This document shows positions 1-10,900 of a stretch of DNA of 33,489 nucleotides, in pieces (position 1 is the stretch's first letter; the number at the start of each line of letters is the position of its first letter). The DNA lies in contig BMAT01013907.1 in the NCBI GenBank assembly GCA_019649035.1, positions 41,738 through 75,226 of the forward strand, in the 5' to 3' direction. The notes beneath the pieces are model-generated. The model did not search any database and was not told where the DNA came from. It saw only the letters and a list, made by a program, of their open reading frames with translations. Source of the stretch: Elysia marginata (lineage: Eukaryota > Mollusca > Gastropoda > Plakobranchidae). The translations under genes and the position numbers were made by a program.

Positions 1-147
1 GGCCAGTGGGCCCAGACAGGCGAGTGAGCGCTGCATGCAGTGTCTTGAATCATGATTGCAAACAAAGAGCTCCCATTCACCCACCTCCGCTATTTCTATT
101 TGTCTCTCCCAAGACCGATCTGGGGTCTCTCTTTATCTTTCAAATAT

Positions 148-308
148 GACCACAATGACTTAAACTAAAGCGAAAATAGGTCCGAGGCTGTTGACTTAAT
201 GCGAAATAATGTTACTTAAATTAAGAAGGAAAAAAACGGGACGGTTGCAAAGTGTTGACTTTAACCGAGAGTTGACTTCAAGCGAGTTACTTCTCGCTGA
301 TTCCACTG
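148..308 (-). repeat. pogo/Tigger-like terminal repeat region
   Basis: Read on the minus strand it starts after TA (309-310) with CAGTGGAATCAGCGAG and then carries repeated AAGTCAAC / TTAAAGTCAAC blocks. A second block with AAGTCAACAGCCTCGG and a GACCTATTTTCGC segment lies near 150-210. This style of CAGTGGAA end with repeated short AAGTC-type words is typical of pogo/Tigger DNA transposons. The other end is not clearly visible. Confidence 0.5.
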
Positions 309-671
309 TATTTGCTGCTATTTTGATACCTATATATTTTTAAAATGTATTGCTTGGACTTCAAATTATTTTCTCCTAGACCACACGGACCCTGAAGCGG
401 ACGAGCGATCAACTGGAACATGTTTTCGGGATGGAGACCGATAGGACATCTCTCACAGAGCATCTCCGCATCACCTTCAAAAAAATCTGAATACATCTAT
501 ATATGTATGGAACTTTAAATAATTCATATTGACTTCTTGCCTTAAAAATGTTTCTCATGTTCAAGTTTAGCTTTTGGTCCAGATGAAAAGGTAAACAAAT
601 ATTGCTAAGGAACAAAAATCGAAAGAAAAAAATTTGCATATGTCTGACTACACAACTTTTTCTGCAACATA

Positions 672-804
672 CAGTGGAAACCTCTAAGTAAAATCCAAGT
701 CTGATCATTCAAAGCTCATAAGGTTCAATTCTCTTAATTCAAAGGTGTAATATTCTTATTTGAAGTTTTTCTTCATTCCCATGTGATTGGAATTATTTCT
801 ACTG
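672..804. mobile_element. 133 bp pogo-like MITE with TA target duplication
   Basis: The ends are inverted: CAGTGGAAA on the left, TTTCTACTG on the right, each flanked by TA (670-671 and 805-806). The interior is AT-rich with repeats of AATTCAAAG / TTTGAAG type. It is non-coding. It resembles other CAGTRGAAA-ended copies in the window near 8950 and 17669. Confidence 0.6.
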
Positions 805-805
805 T

Positions 806-2224
806 AAGTACTAACATTTCCAAGGCTGAAGCATCTGATTTGTTAAGATGAGTGTCAGAGTGACATGAGAATATATTACTTCACCCTTAAAAAACGGCTC
901 ACAAGAATCTCCATCATAAAACTGGGGTTCGACTTTTCAACAATTTTTTTAAGTAAACATCTCTGCGGTGGAGATTACAACTTTTGAATAAATTAAACAT
1001 TTACTAAGCCATAAAAGTTTTCAAGATCAAGGATAATTCAGCGCCAAGGTTACTGAAAACTGTAGAAAATATGTTAATTAATTTTTTTAGGTTGTGAAAC
1101 AGTAGCCAAATCGAATTTAATTACATTGCTTTGCTTTGAAAACTTAAAAAACTGTGATATCATTGTTGACTTTGAAAGATATGTATATGGGCATAATCTT
1201 CTCCTTTACTAGGTTCGTTCAATTGAATTTTATTTGATGAAACTTGCTCACTTGATAACTACACCATAGGTTTCAAAATGTCATGAAACTCTTATGGTGG
1301 CAATGTTATCAATGTTACACTTTGATATTACCAAGCCTTTTGCTTGGTTGATGTTGACAGGATCTGTTACGGTTGATTCTACACAGCACTTAATGTTGAC
1401 TTGCTGCATGTTAAGAGGGATGTTTTTGTATTTAAAGAGGAGCTTAACATTCTTTTGTATTTTACATGAATTTAAATATTTTAATACTCTCAGAGAGGGA
1501 AAATAATATTTAGGGATACATGCTGGGTGCTTTTGTGATTCAAGAATATTTGTCTATGCTGGTTTATATTATATTAAAAATTTTTGGGTATGAGCCTGTG
1601 GTATTACTATTATTGCAGTGAGTTATTATTCATGTTTTAGTACTACATTACTTAGTAAAGAAAAAAGTTTGGTGCCCCCATCTTGATTTTCATTGACAAA
1701 TTTGTAGATTTTCAAAATATGTCTAGTCCCATAATTTTTATAGAAATCATTTCACTTTTATTGCTGACCTGAGAAATACATGTAATAATGTTTTTGTAGT
1801 CACATGGGCTTTTTTTAATATGAAAAACACTTTCTTCATATGTTTCAAATTTTCTTTCTTTTTTTTTTTAAGTAAAAAATTACATTTTCCTCCAGTGTTT
1901 TAGAGTTGCAAAAAAGCAAGGAGGAATAATACCCTCATCAGTGATATTGTTACGATCCTTTCAAGGCTACACACACTGACAAACTTTAAGACAGGTGGTT
2001 TTATTTATTTCCAAAAAAATATTTGGAGAAAAATGTGTTTCAAGAAGGTTCAAGAATACATGTAGGAAAAAACATTTCAAAACACACCAGATTGTTACAC
2101 TGATTTCATACCTTTACATCTAAGTTTTAGATTTCTGTATATAAGCAGTAAAGAAAGACGATCACAAACTCAAATCTAGCAACAGACAAGACGAAAGACA
2201 GAACAAGACAGTAAAGACAGAACA
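806..2224. other. AT-rich stretch, no gene recognised
   Basis: No exon, RNA gene or clear mobile element seen. The open frame at 1294-1506 has neither protein-like composition nor splice context that I would trust. Confidence 0.4.
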
Positions 2225-2230
2225 TGAACA

Positions 2231-2320
2231 CAGTAGGATTCGAACCCGCACCACTCGCCGGCACCAACCGCCTTGCCAGACCAGAGCCCAGACGAACAGA
2301 CCACTCTGCCATCCACTTCC
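2231..2320 (-). repeat. tRNA-like relic (Leu/Ser-type), possible SINE head
   Basis: On the minus strand there is an A-box-like GATGGCAGAGTGGTC and a perfect B box GGGTTCGAATCC, about 60 nt apart, as in long-variable-arm tRNAs. The acceptor stem does not close and the anticodon arm is poor, so it is not a working tRNA gene. A pyrimidine-rich tract follows. Confidence 0.5.
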
Positions 2321-2324
2321 ACAA

Positions 2325-4132
2325 AATGAAAGTTTCAGACAGAGGACCTTTCGCCTAGATCTCTGACTGACTAGAGCATTATGCTTGAGAAGGAAACCCC
2401 TAGTTCTATTTTTATCACAAGACGAACCACAACAACTAAGGCCAACTATGGATCTAACTTTTAGATTTCTGGTTAGAGTTGCGTTAAGAAATTGTTAGTC
2501 TGTACCGATCTGTAAAAACATGGAATTAAATATGTCATAGAGTATTAATAAGTGCTGTTCTTTCTTGGTTGTGATATCATGTTTTCTTTAGAGCTGTTCA
2601 AATGAGCCTTCTGTACAGCAATTTCAATGAGCCGTTTCCATTCTATGTTATTTGATCAGCCTGCAAGTGCAAATTAAACTTAATTTTATGAAATATATTC
2701 TTACTTATGAATTTTTTTCGCTGTTCAGATTATACCAACATTGTAAAGTATTAGGCAGCTATTAAAAGTTGGGTTTCAGTTACCGTACTTAAATGTATTG
2801 GACCGCAGTATAGCAACCCTTTCTGTGTCTCTTTATGGTCTTAAAAAAAACAAGCAGAAACAGTGGATTGTGGGAAAACATAATTAAAGATATAGGTTTA
2901 TGTTAATTTCACAATGAGTATTATTTAGGTAAAATCTGTTCGGTTTGTTCTACAAATTAAGTACAGAATAAATCTTAAATGTTTTTACTAGGGAATAATG
3001 TTATTGCTCCTACTAGGGATTACTGTTATTTATCCTAGTCTTAGGGCTTACTGTTATTAAATATATCATTCTCATATCACTTTGTATTCAAATTGGATTA
3101 AAATTTTATTTATGGTGAAGATAACCGTCATCTCGTTTGTTTGCTGGGTTGTTTTTTTTCGCAGTGTTGAAATAATGTATTTGTAGTGTGACCGGAAAAA
3201 AAAATATTTTTGGTGTTTTTATGAATTTTGACAATAAATTACTTGGTGCAACCGACCTGGGTGCCACCAAACCTCTTTGGCAAAATCGTAAAATTTGTTA
3301 AACTTAAAGCCAAAGTTGAGAGCAAGAGGTCTTTGTGTTAGAAATATCCCACATTGAGCGAATTGAGAATGCTCTACACTTTTAATCTTGTTTTCTAATT
3401 TAAAAAAAAATGGAAAGAAATCAACAATTTGCTTAGAGCCTCAACCTTTTTCCTTGTAAATCTCTCTCACACTGAGAACTGTACCGCTGAAAGTTAAATT
3501 ACTTAAATTTCTTTAAAATCAATTTTTGTTTAACTTTGCTAGTAGATGTACCCAGGTACTTGAGAACCACCCGTAAGTCAGGCTTCAATTTTTGTTATAG
3601 ATAGGAGGTGCAGAATAAATATGCAAGTCAATTCTGCTGAATTTGATTTTCAAGTTAACTTTAATTGTTTTAAGTGTTCCGTCGAGACAATTATACTATA
3701 GTACAGTACATACCTGATCATTCGACATTCAAGAGCCCAGGCCATCCGTGTAAAATTATAAGAAAAGAGTTGAGAGAGTTACCAGGCGGAGTTTATTTAC
3801 CACATTGCTCTCAAGTCAATGTTTAATTGTAATGGCTCTAGTATAAGCGGAGGGGGTGGGGGGGGGGGCAATTCACCAATTCATTGGACAGAAAACCCAG
3901 GAGAACGTCAACATCACAGCGATGGCTGAAGAGCCTGGCCCTTTTTGGAACAGGATAGAATAATCAGTTTGATTTCATACGAGAATGTAAATCATATTGA
4001 ATTACAAGTAATAGACCTGTCAGCATGTTGATTTGAGCGAAACTGCATTAGTATTAGTAACATTAAATAAGGATTCAGTATTGGCTTAGTTTAAAACTAT
4101 TTACTAAAAGCATCTAAAATCTAGCAAAATGT
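2325..4132. other. AT-rich stretch, no gene recognised
   Basis: No coding exon was convincingly supported. A poly-G run lies at about 3849-3868. A short frame starting at 3922 (MAEEPGPFWNRIE, then stop) has a good start context but no donor or continuation. Confidence 0.4.
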
Positions 4133-4455
4133 CAATTTATGAGATTACTGCGTGTACTGCAGGTGTGGACTTGCACAGGACTTGTTATGTTACCTGGAAA
4201 TGGATTTAGCAAAGTTGACTGCATCGGTGGACAGAGAAACTCCCAACTGGTACACGGTACTAAATATGTTAAAAACATTCCTCAAAACCAATTTATGAGA
4301 TGTTGAATTAAGTCGCGTGTACTGCAGGTGTGGACTTGCACAGGATTTGTTATGTTACCTGGAAATGGATTTAGCAAAGTTGACTGCATCGGTGGACAGA
4401 GAAACTCACAACTGGCACACGGTACTAAATATGTTAAAAACATTCCTCAAAACCA
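4133..4455 (+). repeat. Tandem duplication, units of 156 and 165 bp
   Basis: Unit 1 is 4133-4288 and unit 2 is 4289-4455. They begin with the same CAATTTATGAGA and from CGTGTACTGCAGG (4151 and 4316) run in parallel with about three mismatches over 140 bp. Unit 2 has nine extra bases near its start. The near identity implies a recent duplication. Confidence 0.85.
4163..4298 (+). CDS. Exon-like copy 1, possible terminal exon of an unidentified gene
   Basis: A possible acceptor TGTACTGCAG is followed by an open frame in phase 1 reading CGLAQDLLCYLEMDLAKL, then TASVDRETPNWYTV and LNMLKTFLKTNL, with TGA at 4296-4298. The peptide has a leucine-rich amphipathic pattern like the end of a helical domain. 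I do not recognise the protein, and no upstream exon is visible in the window. A second frame (starting VWTCTG) is also open, so the coding reading is tentative. Confidence 0.3.
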
Positions 4456-4493
4456 TACACTGTACTTCAACAAAAATATTACACCTTCATTAA
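4328..4493 (+). CDS. Exon-like copy 2, duplicated possible terminal exon
   Basis: It has the same acceptor and peptide as copy 1 (CGLAQDLLCYLEMDLAKL, then TASVDRETHNWHTV), with two amino-acid changes and one silent change. Its own tail IHCTSTKILHLH ends at TAA 4491-4493. An ATTAAA near 4536 could serve as a polyadenylation signal. The two copies could act as alternative last exons, or one could be dead. The host gene is unknown. Confidence 0.3.
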
Positions 4494-4539
4494 TAGAACT
4501 GAGAGAAAGTTTGGAAAAGAAAAATGTTTATTGACATTA

Positions 4540-5246
4540 AAGTATATATGAACAATATTAAAACATGTTGTGATAATACAATTCATCCTGGGCTTTTGAT
4601 TACCCCATTTTACAATATTTTTATATAATGTAAAAACGTGTGAAAGTTTAGTTATTACTAATGGATTTACATTACAAAGTGAGATTACTTTACATATTTT
4701 GAGAAGGTTTACAATTCTTTAAAAATAATAATAGAATAAATTAAACTTATAGTTGTTTAAATTCTATCCAGCTATACAAGAGCTCTAGTGAAACAAATTA
4801 ACAGATAATTCAAACCTATTTCTAAAATTACGAGATAACAGTTTCCGTTCTTTTTCTCATTTTGTTTGTTAAAGCTCCTTAATCAGTGATGAAAACAGGA
4901 AATCATTGAAAAAGAGAGTCTTTTTTACAGACAAATTGACACCTTTCTATCTCCCAATAATCAACGCAATCCATCCCTGCTACCAGCTTAGAGCTGCTAA
5001 AATGTTATTGTGAAATCATCAAATTAGATACTGCATTCAAAGTTCAAAGTTTATGAGGCTTGTACGCTACCCTCGATTCAAGTCATAATTTCCTCCTCTT
5101 TTAACGCTTTGGTATAACTTTGAAGCAATAATTAACACAAGCAATTTTTTTTTTTACAAAGTCCATCACTTTATGACTCCCAAGTCAAATCGCAGGCTTA
5201 TGTTAGGTTGAAAGATCTCATGTGCAAAAGTAGGCCTATTGCTAAT
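4540..5246. other. AT-rich stretch, nothing recognised
   Basis: No exon or repeat structure seen beyond short homopolymers. Probably spacer between convergent 3' ends. Confidence 0.4.
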
Positions 5247-5497
5247 GATTGTCATGGTGCTTCGAATATCATTGCCTAACCCAAATTTTGTCCTTTTGAG
5301 AAAATGGAATTTTTGTAATTCATAGCACTACAAAAGTAAACGAAAAGTTAGAAAATTTCAATTGCTATAAAATGGCCCAGCACATTTTAAAAATTTTTAT
5401 ATCAGAATTTGCATGAAGAAGAGCTTAGCAAAAAAACAGGGAAATTCCATTTTTGTCTATGTCTGACTTAGGCAATGTTAGAAGCACCATGTCTAAT
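5247..5497. mobile_element. About 250 bp palindromic MITE
   Basis: The long imperfect terminal inverted repeats share CATGGTGCTTC (5253-5263) with GAAGCACCATG (5481-5491). ATTGCCTAA and AAATGGAATTT follow in the same order on each arm. Arms are about 50-60 bp around an AT-rich centre. It has no coding sequence; the superfamily is not assigned. Confidence 0.65.
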
Positions 5498-5535
5498 CAA
5501 CGAAAGGGCAAAAATTGAAAACTTTGATGGCTCGA

Positions 5536-5603
5536 GTGGATCTAAAAATAAAGTGATTCACAGAATCAAGTGGATCTAAAATTAAAGTGATTCACAGAAT
5601 ATC
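5536..5603 (+). repeat. 34 bp tandem repeat, two copies
   Basis: GTGGATCTAAAAATAAAGTG followed by ATTCACAGAATCAA is repeated once with a 34 bp period and a single difference in the A run. Confidence 0.85.
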
Positions 5604-6110
5604 TGCAATCTTGCACCTGATGAACCAAAAGTTGCAAACGAGTGTCACACCTAAAAGGTAATTCTGCGGAATAAACCTGTAGTTAGCGATATTGGTAACA
5701 CTTAAGTATTGAAAAAATGTAACATCAATACATAGACTACAAAAACATTACAAACTGTAACTACGGCAAATTCGATTTACAACATGATTCTAGCCTAAAA
5801 ATCTGCCTAGTCCTTGGTTTGGAAACATCGCTATATTGAGTCTTAAATCAATATTCAAGGCTTCTTTTCGGAGGTCATGGAGTTTGGGGGCAACACAAAC
5901 TAAAAAATAGACTGTATCTTCAAAAATTGTTTATAAATATAACAGTTAACACAATTACCGCAACCCTTGATCAACGATTTTCAAAGGCAAGTTCACTACT
6001 CCAAAATTGTGATTATATGTGTACAAAAATTCATGGGATACTTTAAATGTTAAGTTAGATTTACTAATGAGCTTCCATCTCTGTGTCAGTGGATCCAATA
6101 AAATTAATAT

Positions 6111-6930
6111 AAGAGGGAAGTTCAGAAATTAACCGGAAAACGACCATAACTTTAGATCTAGTCTACACTTAAAACAGCGCTAAGCAGCATATTGTAGGAA
6201 AATTTAATGTACACTTGGTACGCTAACTTCAGCACCATCAGTGAACACACTGCTAAACAGCATTTGATTTGAAAAATATGCCTCTTATTGCAGAGTGGTC
6301 AAAGCTGAAAGTAAGAGCTGTTGTCCTGTTTTCTGTTTGCAAAGGCAACAAAATGTTCTGTAACTTACAGAGAAGTAGTGTAAAACTACAGTAAACATAC
6401 AATGTCGATGACCCAAGTCTATCAGTAGTGTTCTTGATTCAAAGACGGCCAACAAGTTTGCAAGATGAACTAAGGTCTGGACGCACGAACACAGCAAACT
6501 GCCTGGAACACAGCTCGAGTTAATGGGCTCATCAAAGTAGACAGAGGAGTGCAACTGAAGGAAACTTCTCCTTAACTTGACATTTCCAAAACTAATGTTT
6601 ATGAAATTGTCCATGATAAAGTTGGCTATTGCAAAGTTTTTGCCACATTGGTACGGTAGCCTACCCAAAATTTTGTTAGATGAGCATAAACCCCAGAGAG
6701 TCATAATCTCCCAAACCCTGCTGCACCGGTGCCAACAAGAAGGTGATGAAACCGTGAATGTGGGGCCTGGCGGTGACTATCATGCCAGGAACAAGCTTCT
6801 TGAACACCTCATCACTGGAAATGAATCTTGGTTACACCTGAGCACTCCCAAGACAAAACGCGACTCAATGACATGGAAGCAAGAAGCCTGCCATTCAACA
6901 CCTCGGTGAGGTGAGGAGATGCTTTTCTCA
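6111..6930 (+). mobile_element. Mariner-type DNA transposon relic
   Basis: From 6278 the plus strand encodes recognisable mariner transposase pieces: VTYREVV, FKDG, NTARVNGLIKVDRGVQLKE, then LLDEHKPQRVIISQTLLHRC, QQEGDE, LEHLITGNESWLH and TKRDSMTWK. These follow the order of mariner/SETMAR-like transposases (helix-turn-helix, then the DDE domain with TGDE.W). Stops and frame shifts interrupt it and the C-terminal half is lost after about 6905. GAGGGAAGTTCAGAAATTAA near 6112 may be the 5' terminal repeat. It is non-functional. Confidence 0.7.
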
Positions 6931-7624
6931 AAGACTTCACCTCAGCTGGCAAGCTGAACTCAAATACTGACCTCCTACTAGTCCAAGAGTTAAGTTTCCA
7001 CCACTTGACCAAGACTCCAAGTTTCCAAAAGATGAACATCTTCATCAACAATAACAAGTCAAAGGCCCTGTATAGTGGATGCAGTTTTAAACTAGAAAAA
7101 CATAATACATTCTATTTCTTTGCAAGTCTTTCAAGGCGAAACACATCATTATGAGAACATAAATCTGGGGTTTTTTTTCAATTCAAATATTTGCTACCAA
7201 GAATTGAATTTGGTAGACTTACTGTCACCACCAAGTAATTTGTTTTTAAGTTTGTAATTCCAGGCACCAGACAAAATATGTCTTCCATAGTAATTTGAAA
7301 CCAATTTGACTGTGAAACTAGTAAAAGAGCAAGCCTATCTGCAAAGAATTTAGTAGTTTTTTTTTCATCTCACTAACAATCATCAGCTTTTTTCCGCTTG
7401 GATCATATCATTGAAAATGTTGCAAGGAGCAATCAGTCCTGGTTAATGTGAGCCAATTTTCAAGGAAGCAGGAACAAGCATTATGATTGTTGTCTTATAT
7501 AATGTAGACCCTTGTGAAAAGACAAGTGCCGGCGTTCAATGTGCAGAGCTCACAACCTGCATTGCCGCCATTTTTTTTTTACAAAAGTATCTGGTGGAGT
7601 TTAACATTGATTATTCATATAATG
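6900..7624 (-). other. Expected CDC16 3'UTR and downstream spacer
   Basis: No coding sequence recognised. The CDC16 3'UTR should begin here, but I see no AATAAA or ATTAAA on the minus strand close to the stop, so the transcript end is unresolved. A T10 run lies at 7571-7580. Confidence 0.4.
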
Positions 7625-7920
7625 TCAAGGGCAGTCCTCCATCTCAACTTCCTCCGACAAGCTGCTGTCGTTATGTTCTGATTTCCTTGTCGCAGCAGTA
7701 ACAGCATCAGAACTTGCAGACGTAGGGGTCACCATGCCCGGAATGACGTCGCTGTCGTCAAGCTCATCATCGTCTTGCAAGAGGCTGTCGTCTTCGGCAG
7801 AAATAATGGAGTCCTTTGACAGCGTAGAAGTTTTTGATTGCTGCCCCTGGTGATGTTGAGGGGTTTTGTGTTGAGATCTGGGAGCTGAAGGAATGGAGAA
7901 CTTGGGTTCTTCCTCCAGAC
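7625..7920 (-). CDS. CDC16: CDC16 exon 17, C-terminal tail (residues 559-656)
   Basis: A 296 nt terminal exon, acceptor TTAAACCAG, starting LEEEPKFS and ending VEMEDCP then TGA at 7625-7627. It is low-complexity, rich in Ser, Thr, Asp and Glu with an acidic run SLLQDDDELDDSD. It is expected to be disordered, like the phosphorylated tail of other CDC16 proteins. Assignment rests on phase, position and composition rather than residue identity. Confidence 0.8.
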
Positions 7921-10900
7921 CTGGTTTAATAATAAGAAAAAAAACGAGAAGAAATGACAAAGTTTGTCTATTTCAAATACAAAGTTATTTGCACTAGATA
8001 AATAACAGGAAGGGGAGAAGGAAATGCTAGCTGGTCACATCTCTCTCTTGAGTTATCAGCTCTGACATGTCCCACCCTTTCTATGTTTGTCCTGCCCCTT
8101 AGTTCTTGGTTCCTCACTAAGTGATACCATCTCAGCCACACAATCTAACAAAGACACACATTTATAGGATTGCAACTTTGTTATTGTAGATTGAGTTAGC
8201 CCCCAAGTCTAAGCATTGTACAAGAGAGTGGAATTTACCTTTAAAAGGAAGATTTTTTAGCTTTGTTATTGTCCTCAGTGTTTGAAAGCAGTTTTTGCTT
8301 GTTTGCTGGTAACAGTATGATTTTTAACATTCAAAAGCAGATTTTAGAGAACATTGTCACTAAGAAAATAAATCAAAACTCATGACATAAAGTTTAAATG
8401 TAATTATGTGATAGTCTATAAATTTCATAAATTTTATTTCGTTTTATGCCCAAAGAAATTGAACGCATTAAAACCTGTAATTTCTTTTAGCGTTAATACA
8501 GAACCTTGAGAGTTTATTTTGTAAAAAAAAATGTTAAACAAAAATGCAGAAACTGGCTATCTGATGGCACCGAAAATGACAATGAGGGATAGCCACAATT
8601 TTCTTTTCAGTTTGCTATTGTAAGTTGTTGTATCTCAGATATCCAAAATACTGTATCTGCGTTCAGAGCAGTTGTGAAAACAAATAGTACCAGTTGCCGT
8701 AACCTTGACCAAAGATAAGGTAATTTTTATCTTTTCTTACTTTAATATTACATTAGAAAATTTGATGCTATATTTTTTTTCCCTCTATAACATATCACCT
8801 ATTCTGCCCAGGACAAACGAAAAGCAGTATCTGCAGCGTTAACCACATGAGAGATACTGCATTTCGTTTGTCCCTGGCAGTATTTTCATATGGTCAAAAC
8901 ATTTTAGTGTTCTGGTTATGGACAGAGGGGAACAATTTTCTGAACAATACAGTGGAAAAACTGCGAGGTGTGAGATATCTATTTCTAGCTTTGTTATAAC
9001 TGACCTCATAATTGAAAGTTGAGTTCTCTCACTTTGAGGTTTCTATAGCGGCGTGACCTAAAGAGGCTTTTTCTTCATATCCAGAGCATGAAAGGCTTAA
9101 CTCACACAACACTGTTGCCAGCCAACATCCCACACACACAGAGGCATCTACAGCCCATAGAATCATTTTGTTTTTACGAATACACGATGGCAGGGGTGAG
9201 TGGGGAAGGTTCTGTTACAAGGAATGAGAAGAGGCTCAGTGAATGAACTGGATGTTTTAAATTTTAGAACAACTAGTGAAATGCCCACAAATTCCGCAGA
9301 TTTAAGCTATAGTAATCAAGTGCCGTCTTTGGTCCGAAGGTTGGCTACCATGTCTCTCCATTCTTCTCTGTTCTCGGCCTTCCGTTTTGTATCTCCATAG
9401 CTTGTCGACCCTAACCATTCCTTAACATTGTCCATCCAGTTCCTTCTTGGCCTTCCCTTCGATCTTCCCCTCCAGGGATAGTTAAAGCAAAGGACCTGAG
9501 CTGCCTCTCATGATGTGTCCAGCATACCCAAGTTTCCGATTCATAAGCTGTTGCAACAGTCTTTCGCCGACATCGGCCATTTATATAATTATTTTGGGGA
9601 ATTTAAAAAATAGTTACTGAGTGTGGGGGTTGAACCCCTCATTTTCGCACACCTCGACTTCCACATTATTAGCACGACGCTCTAATCGACTGAGCCACCG
9701 GCGCGCTGATGATTTAGACAATTTAAAGAAGTGATGGCTGTTGTGACTGGCTTGTGAGGGAAGATTAGACTGAAAATTTAGTTGCATCTCTGTTTGTACT
9801 TGACTGTGTTTCTTCCTCTCCCACCTTCTCTTTTGGCCCATAACCATGCATTTCTACTGCAGCTCGCTCTGTCTAGATCTACATCTGTTTGTACATGTCT
9901 GTCTGAAAGCGTTTTAATCCTCTTCTTTATCAAAGTACACATCTCTACTCTCTCTCTCTCTCTTTTGGTCTTTAAATGTCTGTTTGCAGGCCTACATTTC
10001 AATTTGTCTCTTCGTCTCCAACCTTCTCTTTTGGCTCTAAACCAAAAGTTTCTGTTGCAAGATTAATCATACATTTAGATCTAGATTAGGTTAAACCTAT
10101 AAATCTAGAAAGATTTTTGTTTCTGCTGATATGTGGATTTAAAGCCGAGTATAGATTAGGAACTTGTTCTGCTATATTATTTAGATCGCTGTAGTGGACC
10201 TAATGTAGGTCAATATTTTGTTATTTAGCTTGTGACTCGTTCATCAGCGTATATAGCAAAAAACGAAAAAATGCAAAAAAAATAATTTCACCATGGTTTA
10301 GACACAAAATGATCACATTTTGATTGCATGTCCCTAGAATGATTCATCACTCTACCAATCAACACAAAATTTGGGTCCTTTAGCCATTTTCCTAACCCGC
10401 AGGGGTTGGCAAAAAAATTCTCTATTTTATTTTATATGAGATTTGAAGCTTCTTGATTTGAAGTTTTTCTCCATTCCAGCGCATTTCAAATTATGAAATT
10501 GTCCCCAGTACCGAATCTTCCATTTTGCTGATCAAAGGAATAATTACCAATCTCCTGTAACATTTAATTTAAGAGGAGTTGTTTTTTTTCTCTTGTCACC
10601 ATCTTTTGCTCCAGTTTTTGTGAAAATCTTATAGGATACACTAAGCTTCTCTTGGCTTCCTGTTCTGAAACTTACAACGAATATCAAACAGAGAAATATA
10701 GATCTGCCCTAACAATGCTTAGTTAATTAGTCTTGTCTGTACCCAAATTAATGTTTATTTCTTTTTTTAACTTCAATTTTAGGGCTATTATTTGTTTCAA
10801 ACTTCTCTATCAAAATGTTTCAACATTTTTGTGTCTATATGCCAATTCAAATGGCTAAAAAAAAATTTTTTTGCTATTCATCATAATTATATTTAAATTT

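Noticed and set aside
3922-3963. Start exon MAEEPGPFWNRIE
   Set aside because: Good start context, but it stops after 13 codons and shows no GT donor that keeps a frame.
9621-9706. Functional tRNA-Ile gene
   Set aside because: Extra bases lie between the anticodon and T arms, the anticodon stem is weak and the acceptor stem is unpaired.
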